Assembly: GCA_023390775.1 (NCBI GenBank)
Contig: JAEWCF010000047.1
Location: forward strand, 1 to 11,175
DNA length: 11,175 nucleotides
Direction: 5' to 3'
Source: Bacteroidota bacterium
Lineage (GTDB): Bacteria; Bacteroidota; Bacteroidia; Flavobacteriales; Flavobacteriaceae
Each line of letters opens with the position of its first letter. Position 1 is the first letter of the stretch. A program made the position numbers and the translations under genes. The notes beneath the pieces are model-generated. The model made no database searches. It saw only the letters and a list, made by a program, of their open reading frames with translations, and had not been told where the DNA came from. Of this stretch, positions 1 through 7,221 are shown in pieces.

Positions 1-2
1 CC

Positions 3-1001
3 TTAATTCAGCATCTGCCACAACCTGTCCTTCAACTCCGTCAGCCCGCGTTGCGCCACCGACGAGATGAACATGAAAGGGACGCCCTTAAGTTTGGTTT
101 CAAGTTCGGCTTTCATCTCGGCCAAAAGTTCCTCGTCCAGCATATCCGATTTGGAAATGACCAACAGCCGTTGCTTATCCAGCATTTCGGGATTGTATTT
201 TTCCAGTTCGTTGAGCAGGATGCCGTATTCGGCGGCAATGTCATCGGCATCGGCGGGAACCAAAAACAACAGCGTCGAATTCCGCTCTATATGGCGAAGG
301 AAATAATGCCCCAGGCCTTTGCCCTCGGCAGCGCCTTCGATGATTCCGGGAATATCGGCAATGACAAACGAACGGTAATCGCGGTAATTCACGATCCCGA
401 GGTTGGGTTTCAATGTCGTGAACGGGTAATCGGCGATTTTCGGCTTGGCCGAAGTCAGCACCGAGAGCAATGTGGACTTGCCCGCATTGGGAAACCCGAC
501 GAGCCCCACATCGGCTAAAACCTTGAGCTCCAAAACAATGTCTTTTTCCTCCGGTGGCAATCCCGGCTGTGCATACCGCGGCGTCTGGTTGGTCGAACTC
601 CTGAAATGCCAGTTGCCCAAACCGCCCTTTCCGCCCTTGGCCACGATCTTTTTTTCGCCGTGTTCGGTAATTTCGAACAGGACCTCGTTAGTATCCTTGT
701 CGCGCACCACCGTCCCAAGCGGCACCTCAATGAATTTATCCTCGCCATCGGCACCGGTGGACCTGTCCGAGCCGCCGTCGCCACCATGGCCGGCCTTGAT
801 ATGGCGCGCAAATTTCAGATGGAAGAGCGTCCAGAGTTCCTTGTTGCCCACCAAATATACATGGCCGCCGCGTCCACCGTCACCGCCGTCCGGGCCGCCT
901 TTTTCAATGAATTTCTCCCGATGAAGATGCGTGGAGCCGCGCCCTCCCTTGCCGGAGGCGACATATATTTTTACGTAGTCTACGAAGTTGCCCTCTGTCA
1001 T
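3..1001 (-). CDS. obgE: Obg-family GTPase ObgE/CgtA
   Basis: ObgE is an essential GTP-binding protein that associates with the 50S ribosomal subunit and takes part in late ribosome assembly and stress or growth control in the cytoplasm. The 332-residue product has the glycine-rich Obg fold at about residues 1-160 (repeated GG motifs such as GGDGGRGG), followed by the G domain: G1 GFPNAGKS at 169-176, switch I PFTTL at 193-197, G3 DIPG at 216-219 and G5 near SSVA at 313-316. The G4 position reads SKSD (283-286) rather than NKxD. There is no C-terminal OCT domain and the protein ends just after the G domain, as is usual in this phylum. The ATG at 999-1001 gives the expected N-terminus MTEGNFVDYVKIYV. 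It is the last gene of the hpt-adk-CNNM-obgE run, 48 nt after the CNNM stop, and a 7-nt tandem repeat fills much of that gap. Identification is secure. Confidence 0.97.
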   Translation of the reverse strand: MTEGNFVDYVKIYVASGKGGRGSTHLHREKFIEKGGPDGGDGGRGGHVYLVGNKELWTLFHLKFARHIKAGHGGDGGSDRSTGADGEDKFIEVPLGTVVRDKDTNEVLFEITEHGEKKIVAKGGKGGLGNWHFRSSTNQTPRYAQPGLPPEEKDIVLELKVLADVGLVGFPNAGKSTLLSVLTSAKPKIADYPFTTLKPNLGIVNYRDYRSFVIADIPGIIEGAAEGKGLGHYFLRHIERNSTLLFLVPADADDIAAEYGILLNELEKYNPEMLDKQRLLVISKSDMLDEELLAEMKAELETKLKGVPFMFISSVAQRGLTELKDRLWQMLN

Positions 1002-1005
1002 CTTA

Positions 1006-1028
1006 GTTGTCGGTTGTCAGTTGTCAGT
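1006..1028 (-). repeat. 7-nt tandem repeat just upstream of obgE
   Basis: On the plus strand there are three consecutive units, GTTGTCG, GTTGTCA and GTTGTCA (1006-1026), followed by a partial GT. Read on the coding strand of obgE the unit is TGACAAC, and the array ends 4 nt before the obgE ATG. Similar TGACAAC-type heptamer runs occur in flavobacterial intergenic DNA as I remember it. The function is unknown. Confidence 0.75.
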
Positions 1029-1049
1029 AAGTTGCAAGTGACTCCAGTA

Positions 1050-2339
1050 TTAGTTATCGTCGTCTTCCTTATCAAGCGACTTCACCAACACCTTGTCGAT
1101 CTTGACGCCGTCCATGTCCAAAACTTCCAACTCAAATCGGTTCCAGGTCAGTTTTTGGCCTTCCTTCGGGATAAAGGAAAGTTCGGTCATGATGAGGCCG
1201 CTGACGGTGGTGACATCGTAATCGTTGATGAGTTCATCGAGTTCAAAATAGGTCAAAAAGTCGTGGAGCGAGTAGTGCCCGTCCACAATCCAGGTCCCGT
1301 CCTCGCGGGCGATCAGCTGGAAATCCTCCTTGTAGAATTCCGAGGCATCGCCCACAAGCGCCTCCAAAATATCGTTCAGGGTTATAATTCCCTGAAAATC
1401 GCCGTATTCATCCGATACGAACGCATAATGGATCCCGCTGGTCTTGAAATTCTCCAATGCCTTGTAGGCCGTGGTCTGCTCCATGATGAACGGCGCCTCG
1501 GTCATAATCTCGGCCAGGTTGAAATTTTCGTTTTCGAAGTGCGAAAAAATGCTCTTCAGGTTCACGACCCCAACAATATCGTCATAATTCTCGCCGTAGA
1601 CCGGGTAAACCGAATGCAGTTCCTTGCTCATCAGTTCCCGAACCTTCTGTTTATCGGCATCAAGCGGTAGAAATACCACCGATTTGCGGTGTGTCATCAG
1701 CGAGTTGACCTTTCGGTCGCCGATGTGAAAAACGCGTTCCACGATGTCCTGCTCGATTTCCTGGACCTCGCCCCCCTCGGTTCCCTCTTTGATAATCGCC
1801 TTGATTTCCTCCTCGGTAATTTTGCCGTCTGCCGAAGGCTTGATCATCATGATCTTGAGTAAAAATTCGGTGGAGTGCGTCAGGAGCCAGATGAACGGCG
1901 CCGCGATTACCGACACGAACTGCATCGGGAATGCGACGAGCTTGGCGATCCTTTCCGGGTAATTCAGGCCGATCCTTTTTGGCAGCAACTCGCCCAGAAC
2001 CAGCGAGAAAAAGGTCAGGGAGACCACGACTATCGTTACCGAAACCGATTCGGCATAAGGCTTTATCGATTCAAATTGCTCCAGATAAACCTTGACGTCC
2101 CCCTTGATCTTGTCGCCCGAAAAAATACCCGTCAGGATCCCGATGAGCGTAATTCCGATCTGTACCGTCGACAGGAACTTGTTGGGCGAATTGGCAAGGT
2201 CCAAGGCCGTCTGTGCACTGGCATTGCCTTTCTTGGCTGCCGTTTCAAGCCGGTTCTTTCGGGCCGAAATCAGCGCGATCTCCGACATCGAGAAGACGCC
2301 GTTGAGCAATATGAGGAAAAATATTAAGGCTATCTCCAT
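1050..2339 (-). CDS. CNNM/CBS-domain membrane protein, CorC/HlyC (hemolysin-like) family
   Basis: This 429-residue inner-membrane protein has the full architecture of the CNNM/CorC family, proposed to export Mg2+ or other divalent cations. An N-terminal CNNM (DUF21) domain spans about residues 1-160, with hydrophobic segments near 1-22, 57-74, 98-117 and 135-155. Its family signatures are SMSEIALISARKNRLE (17-32) and GELLPKRIG (116-124). A CBS pair follows at about 205-330; the second CBS repeat contains YAFVSDEYGDFQGIITLNDILE. A CorC/HlyC C-terminal domain at about 340-420 precedes an acidic tail. The family was first named for haemolysins, but a toxin role is not implied. The ATG lies 2 nt after the adk stop, so it is surely cotranscribed and probably translationally coupled with adk. 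The substrate cannot be read from the sequence. The gene looks intact. Confidence 0.93.
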   Translation of the reverse strand: MEIALIFFLILLNGVFSMSEIALISARKNRLETAAKKGNASAQTALDLANSPNKFLSTVQIGITLIGILTGIFSGDKIKGDVKVYLEQFESIKPYAESVSVTIVVVSLTFFSLVLGELLPKRIGLNYPERIAKLVAFPMQFVSVIAAPFIWLLTHSTEFLLKIMMIKPSADGKITEEEIKAIIKEGTEGGEVQEIEQDIVERVFHIGDRKVNSLMTHRKSVVFLPLDADKQKVRELMSKELHSVYPVYGENYDDIVGVVNLKSIFSHFENENFNLAEIMTEAPFIMEQTTAYKALENFKTSGIHYAFVSDEYGDFQGIITLNDILEALVGDASEFYKEDFQLIAREDGTWIVDGHYSLHDFLTYFELDELINDYDVTTVSGLIMTELSFIPKEGQKLTWNRFELEVLDMDGVKIDKVLVKSLDKEDDDN

Positions 2340-2341
2340 AT

Positions 2342-2920
2342 TTATACGGCCAATCCGTCAATCACCGAACTCAATCGTTCCGTAATGCCTGAAATGGGGC
2401 CAATCCCGTTTACCGGGTAGTATTTGTCTTGTTGCGTATAATAATCGATCAGGGGCGCGGTCTTTTCGTTGTATTCCTGATACCTGATCCTGATCTTGTC
2501 CTCGTCCTGGTCGTCGGGCCTGCCGCTGGTCTTGCCGCGTTCCAGGAGCCTTTGTACCAGCACATCGTCATCCGCTTCGAGGGCGATCGTGGCGGTCACA
2601 TCCCATCCCTTGCGCTGCAGGAAAGCATCGAGGGCCTCTGCCTGTGCGATGGTCCGCGGAAAACCGTCAAAGAGAAATCCCCTGGTTTCCGGATTTTTCT
2701 CCACTTCGGCCTCAAGCATGCTGATGGTCAACGAATCGGGGACGAGCTCGCCGTTATCCATGTAGGCGCGCGCCTGGCGGCCCAGTTCGGTGTCGTTCTT
2801 GAGGTTGTAGCGAAACACGTCGCCCGTGGAAATATGCGTGAGGTTGTATTTTTCCTTCAGGAATTCGGCCTGCGTTCCCTTGCCCGCGCCGGGTTTTCCA
2901 AATAATACGATGTTGATCAT
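2342..2920 (-). CDS. adk: Adenylate kinase
   Basis: Adk catalyses ATP + AMP to 2 ADP in the cytoplasm and sets the adenine nucleotide balance. The 192-residue protein has the P-loop GKPGAGKGT (8-16), the AMP-binding STGD (31-34), DGFPR (85-89) and the LID region RGKTSGRPDD (128-137). The LID is the short form with no zinc-finger cysteines, which explains why it is shorter than the roughly 215 residues of the E. coli type. The P-loop has Lys where Pro is common (GKPGAGK instead of GPPGAGK), a tolerated variation. The ATG lies 6 nt after the hpt stop and the stop lies 2 nt before the CNNM gene, so it sits in the middle of a four-gene transcript together with the purine salvage enzyme Hpt. Identification is secure. 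Confidence 0.97.
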   Translation of the reverse strand: MINIVLFGKPGAGKGTQAEFLKEKYNLTHISTGDVFRYNLKNDTELGRQARAYMDNGELVPDSLTISMLEAEVEKNPETRGFLFDGFPRTIAQAEALDAFLQRKGWDVTATIALEADDDVLVQRLLERGKTSGRPDDQDEDKIRIRYQEYNEKTAPLIDYYTQQDKYYPVNGIGPISGITERLSSVIDGLAV

Positions 2921-2926
2921 GGATGA

Positions 2927-3457
2927 TTATTGCAATTGGTATACTTCGGGGATGTTTCGGCCCAGGCCGTCGTAATCGAGGCCGTAGCCCACGATGAATT
3001 TGTTGGGGATGCGGATGCCGATGTAATCGATCTTGATATCCTTTTTGTACGCTTCGGGCTTAAAGAAAAGAGTCGCGATCTTGAACCGTCGCACGCCCTG
3101 TTCCTTGAAGAGCGACTTGAGCTCCTCGACGGTATTTCCAGTGTCCACGATATCCTCGAAAACCACCACAGACCGGCCCGAAAGGTCCTGGTTGAGGCCG
3201 ATGAGCTGTTTCACCTCGTGCGTGGTCTGGGTACCTTCGTAGGAAGCGAGCTTAATGAAACTCACCTCGCACGGATTCTTGTAATGCTTCATAAAATCCG
3301 AAACCGCCATGAAGGCGCCGTTGAGCACCCCGATAAAAACGGGAACCTCATCGGCAAAATCGTCGGCGATGTGCGAGGCCATCTCGGCGAGTGCAAAATC
3401 TATTTCGGCAGCTGATATGAACGGGACGAAAGTCTTGTCGTGGAGCTGTATCGCCAT
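2927..3457 (-). CDS. hpt: Hypoxanthine phosphoribosyltransferase
   Basis: Hpt salvages hypoxanthine (and often guanine) by transferring it to PRPP, giving IMP or GMP. From the ATG at 3455-3457 the protein has 176 residues, the normal length for the family. The PRPP-binding motif VVVFEDIVDTGNTV lies at 97-110, GVLNGAFMAVSDF at 43-55, and the C-terminal purine-contact region IPNKFIVGYGLDYDGLGRNIPE at about 150-171. The frame stays open upstream to an ATG at 3586. I reject that start because the extra 43 residues have no family counterpart and a perfect TAnnTTTG promoter box (3476-3483) lies inside the extension. It is the first gene of the hpt-adk-CNNM-obgE operon, with adk 6 nt downstream, and is divergent from the TonB receptor gene. 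Confidence 0.95.
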   Translation of the reverse strand: MAIQLHDKTFVPFISAAEIDFALAEMASHIADDFADEVPVFIGVLNGAFMAVSDFMKHYKNPCEVSFIKLASYEGTQTTHEVKQLIGLNQDLSGRSVVVFEDIVDTGNTVEELKSLFKEQGVRRFKIATLFFKPEAYKKDIKIDYIGIRIPNKFIVGYGLDYDGLGRNIPEVYQLQ

Positions 3458-3475
3458 TTGTTTCGATATAATGTG

Positions 3476-3483
3476 CAAATATA
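3476..3483 (-). promoter_or_regulatory. Bacteroidota-type -7 box for the hpt operon
   Basis: On the minus strand the sequence TATATTTG matches the Bacteroidota -7 consensus TAnnTTTG in all fixed positions and ends 18 nt before the hpt ATG at 3457, leaving a short leader. No clear TTG -33 element is seen at the expected distance (TGTG is found there). Its position decides the hpt start. Confidence 0.65.
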
Positions 3484-3612
3484 CTGAATTTGAATCCCGG
3501 GGCACATTAAAGATAGAATATTCCCGCGTCGGCCCCAAGCCCTTACCGAAAAAATCCGCTTTCGGTTTAAATGCCTTCAAAACCAAATTTTTGCTAACTT
3601 CCTAAAAAAAAC

Positions 3613-5619
3613 ATGCGCCTGCCCCTCTTGCTCTTTCTCATTTGCAGCCTCTGGGGATGGGCGCAACCTCCCGAAGAATTGCCCGAAATCGTTATCTCAT
3701 CCGCAACCCTGTCCGACAGTACGTCGGCCGCGCCCTCGGCAATTACTGTGTTGGATGCAACTGAGCTACAACTTAATTTGGCAGACATCAGCCCTGCCGT
3801 CAACACGGTGCCGGGCGTCCTGATGCAAACGGGCAGCCTCAATACCAGCCGAATCTCGATTCGGGGAATCGGTGCACGGACGCCTTTCGGGACAAACCGC
3901 ATCCGGGCCTTTTACGGCCCCATCCCGCTGACTTCGGGCGATGGCGAGACTACGATTGAAGACCTGGACGTGGAGTCACTGGGGCAAATCGAGTTTGTAA
4001 GGGGGCCGCGGGCCAGCGTCCACGGAGCCGGGCTTGGCGGTGCGATCCTGATCTCGCCCCTCGTTCCGAAAAGGAAAATTTCGGCGCGGGTGTCCTCCAC
4101 CTTCGGGTCGTATGGACTGGAAAAGAGCACCTACTCCGTATCCGGGCTCCGTGCCGGGATCCATCACCACCGCCTCTTGCAGGACGGTTGGCGGCAAAAC
4201 AGCTCGTACCGGCGCGACGGCACCACCCTGACCTCGCAATTTGCGGCAGGAAACAGCGGCAAAATCCTGCTGCTGGGCAACTTCACTTCATTGAAAGCCT
4301 ACATTCCCAGCTCCATAAATAGCGATGCGTTTGAAAACAACCCCCGGAGCGCCGCCCCAACCTGGCTTGCCGCAAAGGGGTTCGAACAATACCGGTCCTG
4401 GATGGCTGGCGCCGCATACTATGCGACCCGGGGCAAAATCAAGCCCTCGGTCTCGATTTTCGGTTCCGGTAAAGATGCCTATGAACCCAGGCCTTTCGAC
4501 ATCCTTGACCAGGAAAGCCTCGCATGGGGAACCAGGGGCGAATTTTACTGGGAAATCCCCTCGGCCGGGACGCAATGGCGGTTCAGGCTGGGCGGTGAAT
4601 ATTTTGGCGATCGGCTGAGGCAACTCAATTTTGAAAACCTCTACGAAGAAAACAACGGCAATGGCTCGCTGCAGGGCCAGGAAATCGCTTCAAATGAGCA
4701 GGCGCGCACCCTGGCAAACGGTTTTGCACAAACATCGCTGACACGGGGCCGATGGAATTTCCAAACGGGGCTCAACATAAATCACACCCGGTTTTTAAAT
4801 GTCCGCGAAGGCGACCGTTTCGATTTTCGGCCGGTTTGGTCGCCCGAGTTTTCTGTCACAAGGGATTTTTCACTCGGAATGGCCTATGTCTCTGCGGGCA
4901 GGGGTTTTTCAATGCCTTCGGTGCAGGAAACCCTCGATGCTTCACGGGCATTCAACAAAAATTTGCAACCCGAGACCGGGATCAATTATGAAGCAGGCGC
5001 GAAATTCCGACTTTTTAAAAAGCGACTATCCATCGATGCGGCGGCCTTCACAATGGATGTCAGGAACCTTTTGGTGGCGAGGCGCATTGCCGACGATCAG
5101 TACGTCGGGTTCAACGCGGGCCGCTCCCTGCATCAGGGTTTTGAACTTCACGCGCGATTCACCGGTGCTGACCAGGCTCCCGTTCGCATGGGTGGCTATG
5201 TATCGGGAAGTTTGGGCCGGTATACATTCAGGGAATTCGTGGATCGGGACACGGATTATTCGGGCAAAAGGATGACAGGTGTCCCGTCTTCCAAAGTTTC
5301 GGCGGGAATTTCGGCAGCACACCTTTGCGGCGCCTATGCCCAAATCGATGCCTTGTTTCTGGCGAGGGTGCCTGCCAATGATGCCAACACCGTCTTTGCC
5401 GAAAATTACCAAACCGTTCACATCCGCGCAGGCTGGGCGCTTCGCATCCTGGAGTCGTTATCGCTGGACCTTGCCGTAGGCGTCTCCAATGTCCTGGATG
5501 AACGGTTTGCCTCGATGGTCCAGGTCAATGCGCAGGCGGCACCCGGACAACAACCGCGCTACTTTTACCCCGGAATGCCCGCTCAGGTCTATACACATGT
5601 GAAAATTCTTTATCGTTAA
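3613..5619 (+). CDS. TonB-dependent outer-membrane receptor
   Basis: This 668-residue outer-membrane receptor probably imports an iron complex or similar ligand using TonB-ExbBD energy. It begins with a Sec signal peptide (hydrophobic core about 3-16, likely cleavage after A17, before QPPEEL). PEIVISS at 24-30 resembles a TonB box. The plug domain occupies about 40-150 and contains ISIRGIG (81-87) and IEFVRGPRASVHGAGLGG (126-143). The remaining 500 or so residues have the alternating pattern of a 22-strand barrel, ending with NVLDERF and a PRYFYPGMPAQVY segment. There is no N-terminal carboxypeptidase-like domain and no SusD partner, so this is the simple siderophore/metal type rather than a glycan-utilisation SusC. 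The closest class by general look is the FecA-like receptors; the ligand is unknown. It is monocistronic as far as can be seen and divergent from hpt. No Fur box was recognised. Confidence 0.93.
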   Translation: MRLPLLLFLICSLWGWAQPPEELPEIVISSATLSDSTSAAPSAITVLDATELQLNLADISPAVNTVPGVLMQTGSLNTSRISIRGIGARTPFGTNRIRAFYGPIPLTSGDGETTIEDLDVESLGQIEFVRGPRASVHGAGLGGAILISPLVPKRKISARVSSTFGSYGLEKSTYSVSGLRAGIHHHRLLQDGWRQNSSYRRDGTTLTSQFAAGNSGKILLLGNFTSLKAYIPSSINSDAFENNPRSAAPTWLAAKGFEQYRSWMAGAAYYATRGKIKPSVSIFGSGKDAYEPRPFDILDQESLAWGTRGEFYWEIPSAGTQWRFRLGGEYFGDRLRQLNFENLYEENNGNGSLQGQEIASNEQARTLANGFAQTSLTRGRWNFQTGLNINHTRFLNVREGDRFDFRPVWSPEFSVTRDFSLGMAYVSAGRGFSMPSVQETLDASRAFNKNLQPETGINYEAGAKFRLFKKRLSIDAAAFTMDVRNLLVARRIADDQYVGFNAGRSLHQGFELHARFTGADQAPVRMGGYVSGSLGRYTFREFVDRDTDYSGKRMTGVPSSKVSAGISAAHLCGAYAQIDALFLARVPANDANTVFAENYQTVHIRAGWALRILESLSLDLAVGVSNVLDERFASMVQVNAQAAPGQQPRYFYPGMPAQVYTHVKILYR

Positions 5620-5665
5620 ATCGAAAATAATCGGTCAATCAGCGCTTTAGCATCTTTTTTTAACT

Positions 5666-5673
5666 TAACTTTA
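5666..5673 (+). promoter_or_regulatory. Possible -7 box upstream of the response regulator
   Basis: TAACTTTA matches TAnnTTTG except for the last base and lies 19 nt before the response-regulator ATG, a spacing like that of hpt and purK. No convincing -33 element is visible, and the region is AT-rich, so chance occurrence is likely enough to keep confidence low. Confidence 0.3.
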
Positions 5674-5692
5674 AGGTCCTAACTTTTTGGCG

Positions 5693-6151
5693 ATGGCCGA
5701 GCAGCTCAAAATATTTTATGCCGATGACGATCCGGATGACCTGAATTTCTTTAGGGATGTCGCGGGAAGCATCGACAGGCCCATCGAGTTGTCGACGCAT
5801 GATGAAGGCGATGAATTGCTGAAGGCATTGCGCACTTCCGACCCCGATCACGAAATCGTGTTTCTCGACCTCAACATGCGGGGCAAGGACGGATTCGATA
5901 TTTTGAGGGAAATCAGGGAAACGGCCGGAATGGAAATGGTTCCCGTAGTGATCCTGTCCACCACCAGCGATGCCAAAAGCGTGAACCGCTGCCTGAAATA
6001 CGGCGCGAATTTTTACCTGCAGAAGCCGACCTCGTTCGCGGCCCTCAAAAAATCGATCGAGGATGCCATTTCCATCGATTACAGCACCTTCCGGCCCACC
6101 AAGAAAAACTTTCTCTACCGTAGCGCTGCCAACCGGAACGTCGTGCTTTGA
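5693..6151 (+). CDS. Single-domain response regulator (receiver domain only)
   Basis: This 152-residue protein is a phospho-acceptor receiver domain with no output domain, of the Rcp1/CheY-like type common in Bacteroidota. It probably relays phosphate from a hybrid or other histidine kinase encoded elsewhere. The acidic pocket is D11-D12-D13, the phosphorylatable aspartate is D59 (in VFLDLNMRGKDG), the switch Ser/Thr is S89/T90 (in VVILSTTSD), and the invariant lysine is K111 (in LQKP). A tail of about 25 residues after the last helix ends in RNVVL. I chose the ATG at 5693; a TTG two codons earlier is also open. Its stop overlaps the TTG start of the next gene (TTGA, 6148-6151), so the two are translationally coupled and probably functionally linked. 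No histidine kinase is present in the window. Confidence 0.93.
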   Translation: MAEQLKIFYADDDPDDLNFFRDVAGSIDRPIELSTHDEGDELLKALRTSDPDHEIVFLDLNMRGKDGFDILREIRETAGMEMVPVVILSTTSDAKSVNRCLKYGANFYLQKPTSFAALKKSIEDAISIDYSTFRPTKKNFLYRSAANRNVVL

Positions 6152-6693
6152 ATCCGCAGTTCGCACAACTCGTCGGCAACAGCAACGCCCATCGCCGGGA
6201 GCGTGAGGCAAATGCTTCTGCCGCACTCCGGGATCCCGTCGCATTCAGAACCCTGCTGGCATTGGCCAGGGAGCCGGCCTTGAAGGGACATGTTCAATCC
6301 TGGTGGGCCCTGGAAATCATCTGTGAGCACAATGCCGATATCCTTTTGCAAAACCTTTCGAATCTGGTTTTTACCATGCCGGCATTGACTTCCGAGGGAG
6401 CGATCCGCTCGGCAGCAAAAATCTGCATGATGGCCACGACGATGCGGCTTGAATCCATCCCACAAAACCTGGTGGATTCCATCCGCGACGTTTGCCTGTT
6501 GTGGCTAACCGGCGATCATAAGGTTGCGGCAAGGGCTTATGCGGCCCGCGCGCTGTTCAGGATCGGGAAGGACGACCGGCGTTTCCTGTCGGAACTGAGG
6601 GAGATCCTGGAAGTGGGTTTTCCCAAATATTCGGCGGCCTACCGCGCCATGGCCCGCGACCTTGTCAAAAAAATCAACAGGATCGTGAAATGA
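6148..6693 (+). CDS. All-helical HEAT-like protein, TTG start, coupled to the response regulator
   Basis: This protein of unknown function has 181 residues. It is predicted to be almost wholly helical, soluble and basic, with helix-turn-helix units that resemble degenerate HEAT repeats, for example KVAARAYAARALFRIGKDD at about 125-143 and the C-terminal helix RAMARDLVKKINRIVK. It resembles a family of small flavobacterial proteins of about 190 residues that, as I recall, are often labelled adenylosuccinate lyase. Nothing here supports that label: the lyase signature SSxMPxKxNP is absent and the length is under half. TTG at 6148 is the only plausible start, because the frame has a TAG at 6121-6123 and no ATG or GTG after it before this point. 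The TTG shares TTGA with the stop of the response regulator. A scaffold or partner of the regulator is possible but is inference only. Confidence 0.8.
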   Translation: MNPQFAQLVGNSNAHRREREANASAALRDPVAFRTLLALAREPALKGHVQSWWALEIICEHNADILLQNLSNLVFTMPALTSEGAIRSAAKICMMATTMRLESIPQNLVDSIRDVCLLWLTGDHKVAARAYAARALFRIGKDDRRFLSELREILEVGFPKYSAAYRAMARDLVKKINRIVK

Positions 6694-6756
6694 TTTACAA
6701 AAATATTAATACATCCAAAGGACGGTGTTGAGTAAATTAGGGAGAAAGATTTAGCC

Positions 6757-7098
6757 ATGGATACCAACAAAAAAAACTACAGCGAACGCGGGATGCGGGA
6801 AGGCCACCCGGGAAGCATCAACCCAAACGAGGCGGGCATGACGCCGCCGTCAAAAAACGTCAGGCAACTTGATAAGGAGGACATCGAGCAAAGCGGACTT
6901 GGCCGGGACACCAGTTATAAACAGGCCGAGGAATTCATCGCCGATCCGGTTTCGCAGGTTGGCGACAATAAGAGTTTCAGCGACGCGCAAAAAAAGTTGA
7001 CCGATACCGAGGATGAAATGCGCCTCGACCATCGCGACCCTTCAAACAGCATCGAGGATTGGGATGCCGAGAAAAACAATTCCGGCAGGCACAAATAA
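6757..7098 (+). CDS. Small hydrophilic, probably disordered protein of unknown function
   Basis: I do not recognise this 113-residue protein. It has no signal peptide, membrane segment or cysteine, one tryptophan (in IEDWDAEK), and is dominated by Asp, Glu, Lys, Asn, Ser and Gly, so it is probably intrinsically disordered. The N-terminal part (KNYSERGMREGHPGSINPNE) has a look shared with small Gly/Glu-rich stress-induced proteins, but this is a weak impression. The coding status is supported by its ATG, length, codon usage like its neighbours, and lack of a better frame. Upstream, TAAATTAG (6733-6740) is a one-mismatch -7 box ending 16 nt before the ATG. AGGGAG (6739-6744), 12 nt before the ATG, could act as a distant ribosome-binding site, unusual here. 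The hairpin at 7101-7126 begins 2 nt after the stop and may end its transcript. Confidence 0.75.
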   Translation: MDTNKKNYSERGMREGHPGSINPNEAGMTPPSKNVRQLDKEDIEQSGLGRDTSYKQAEEFIADPVSQVGDNKSFSDAQKKLTDTEDEMRLDHRDPSNSIEDWDAEKNNSGRHK

Positions 7099-7126
7099 AA
7101 AAATCGCAACCTTTCGATTGCGATTT
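7097..7126 (-). terminator. Intrinsic terminator of tRNA-Leu, possibly bidirectional
   Basis: A perfect 9-bp stem pairs AAATCGCAA (7101-7109) with TTGCGATTT (7118-7126) around an 8-nt loop. Seven A residues at 7097-7103 make a U-tract on the minus strand, directly downstream of the tRNA, whose mature 3' end is only 2 nt away. On the plus strand it follows the small hydrophilic gene and could also stop that transcript, though the plus-strand T run is only three bases. Confidence 0.8.
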
Positions 7127-7127
7127 G

Positions 7128-7210
7128 TGCCCTGGACTGGACTCGAACCAGCACACCCATAAGGCGCTGCGACCTGAACACAGTGCGTCTACCAATTTCG
7201 CCACCAGGGC
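7128..7210 (-). tRNA. tRNA-Leu (anticodon CAG)
   Basis: The 83-nt minus-strand sequence folds into a class II cloverleaf. The acceptor stem GCCCTGG pairs perfectly with CCAGGGC, followed by discriminator A73. The D arm contains AATTGGTAGAC, as in leucine tRNAs. The anticodon stem CTGTG/CGCAG (one G-U pair) holds the loop TTCAGGT with anticodon CAG, decoding CUG. A long variable arm CGCC-TTATG-GGTG is followed by the T arm GCTGG-TTCGAGT-CCAGT. CCA is not encoded (the next bases are CAA). A -7 box lies 11 nt upstream and a terminator follows at once, so it is an independent transcription unit. Confidence 0.95.
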
Positions 7211-7221
7211 ATTCAGGACTG

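Noticed and set aside
1006..1028. CRISPR-like array
   Set aside because: Units are 7 nt and contiguous, with no spacers; the same is true of 10187-10212.
606..1670. A 354-codon plus-strand open frame antisense to obgE and the CNNM gene
   Set aside because: It spans two clearly real genes on the other strand and their spacer, starts within obgE, and its product has no recognisable domain. G+C-rich codon usage leaves such antisense frames open.
3458..3586. N-terminal extension of hpt to the ATG at 3586
   Set aside because: It has no family counterpart and contains the probable promoter.
3613..3663. Lipoprotein signal with Cys11 in the TonB receptor leader
   Set aside because: The residues before Cys11 do not make a lipobox and the cysteine lies inside the hydrophobic core; cleavage after A17 fits better.
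5687..5692. TTG start for the response regulator two codons upstream
   Set aside because: The ATG at 5693 is stronger and begins the receiver domain at the normal distance.
5620..5692. Terminator after the TonB receptor gene
   Set aside because: There is a run of seven T near 5654-5660 but no stable stem before it.
7128..7210. tRNA-Leu as an integration site with a duplicated 3' end
   Set aside because: No second copy of the tRNA 3' segment and no integrase were seen in the window.
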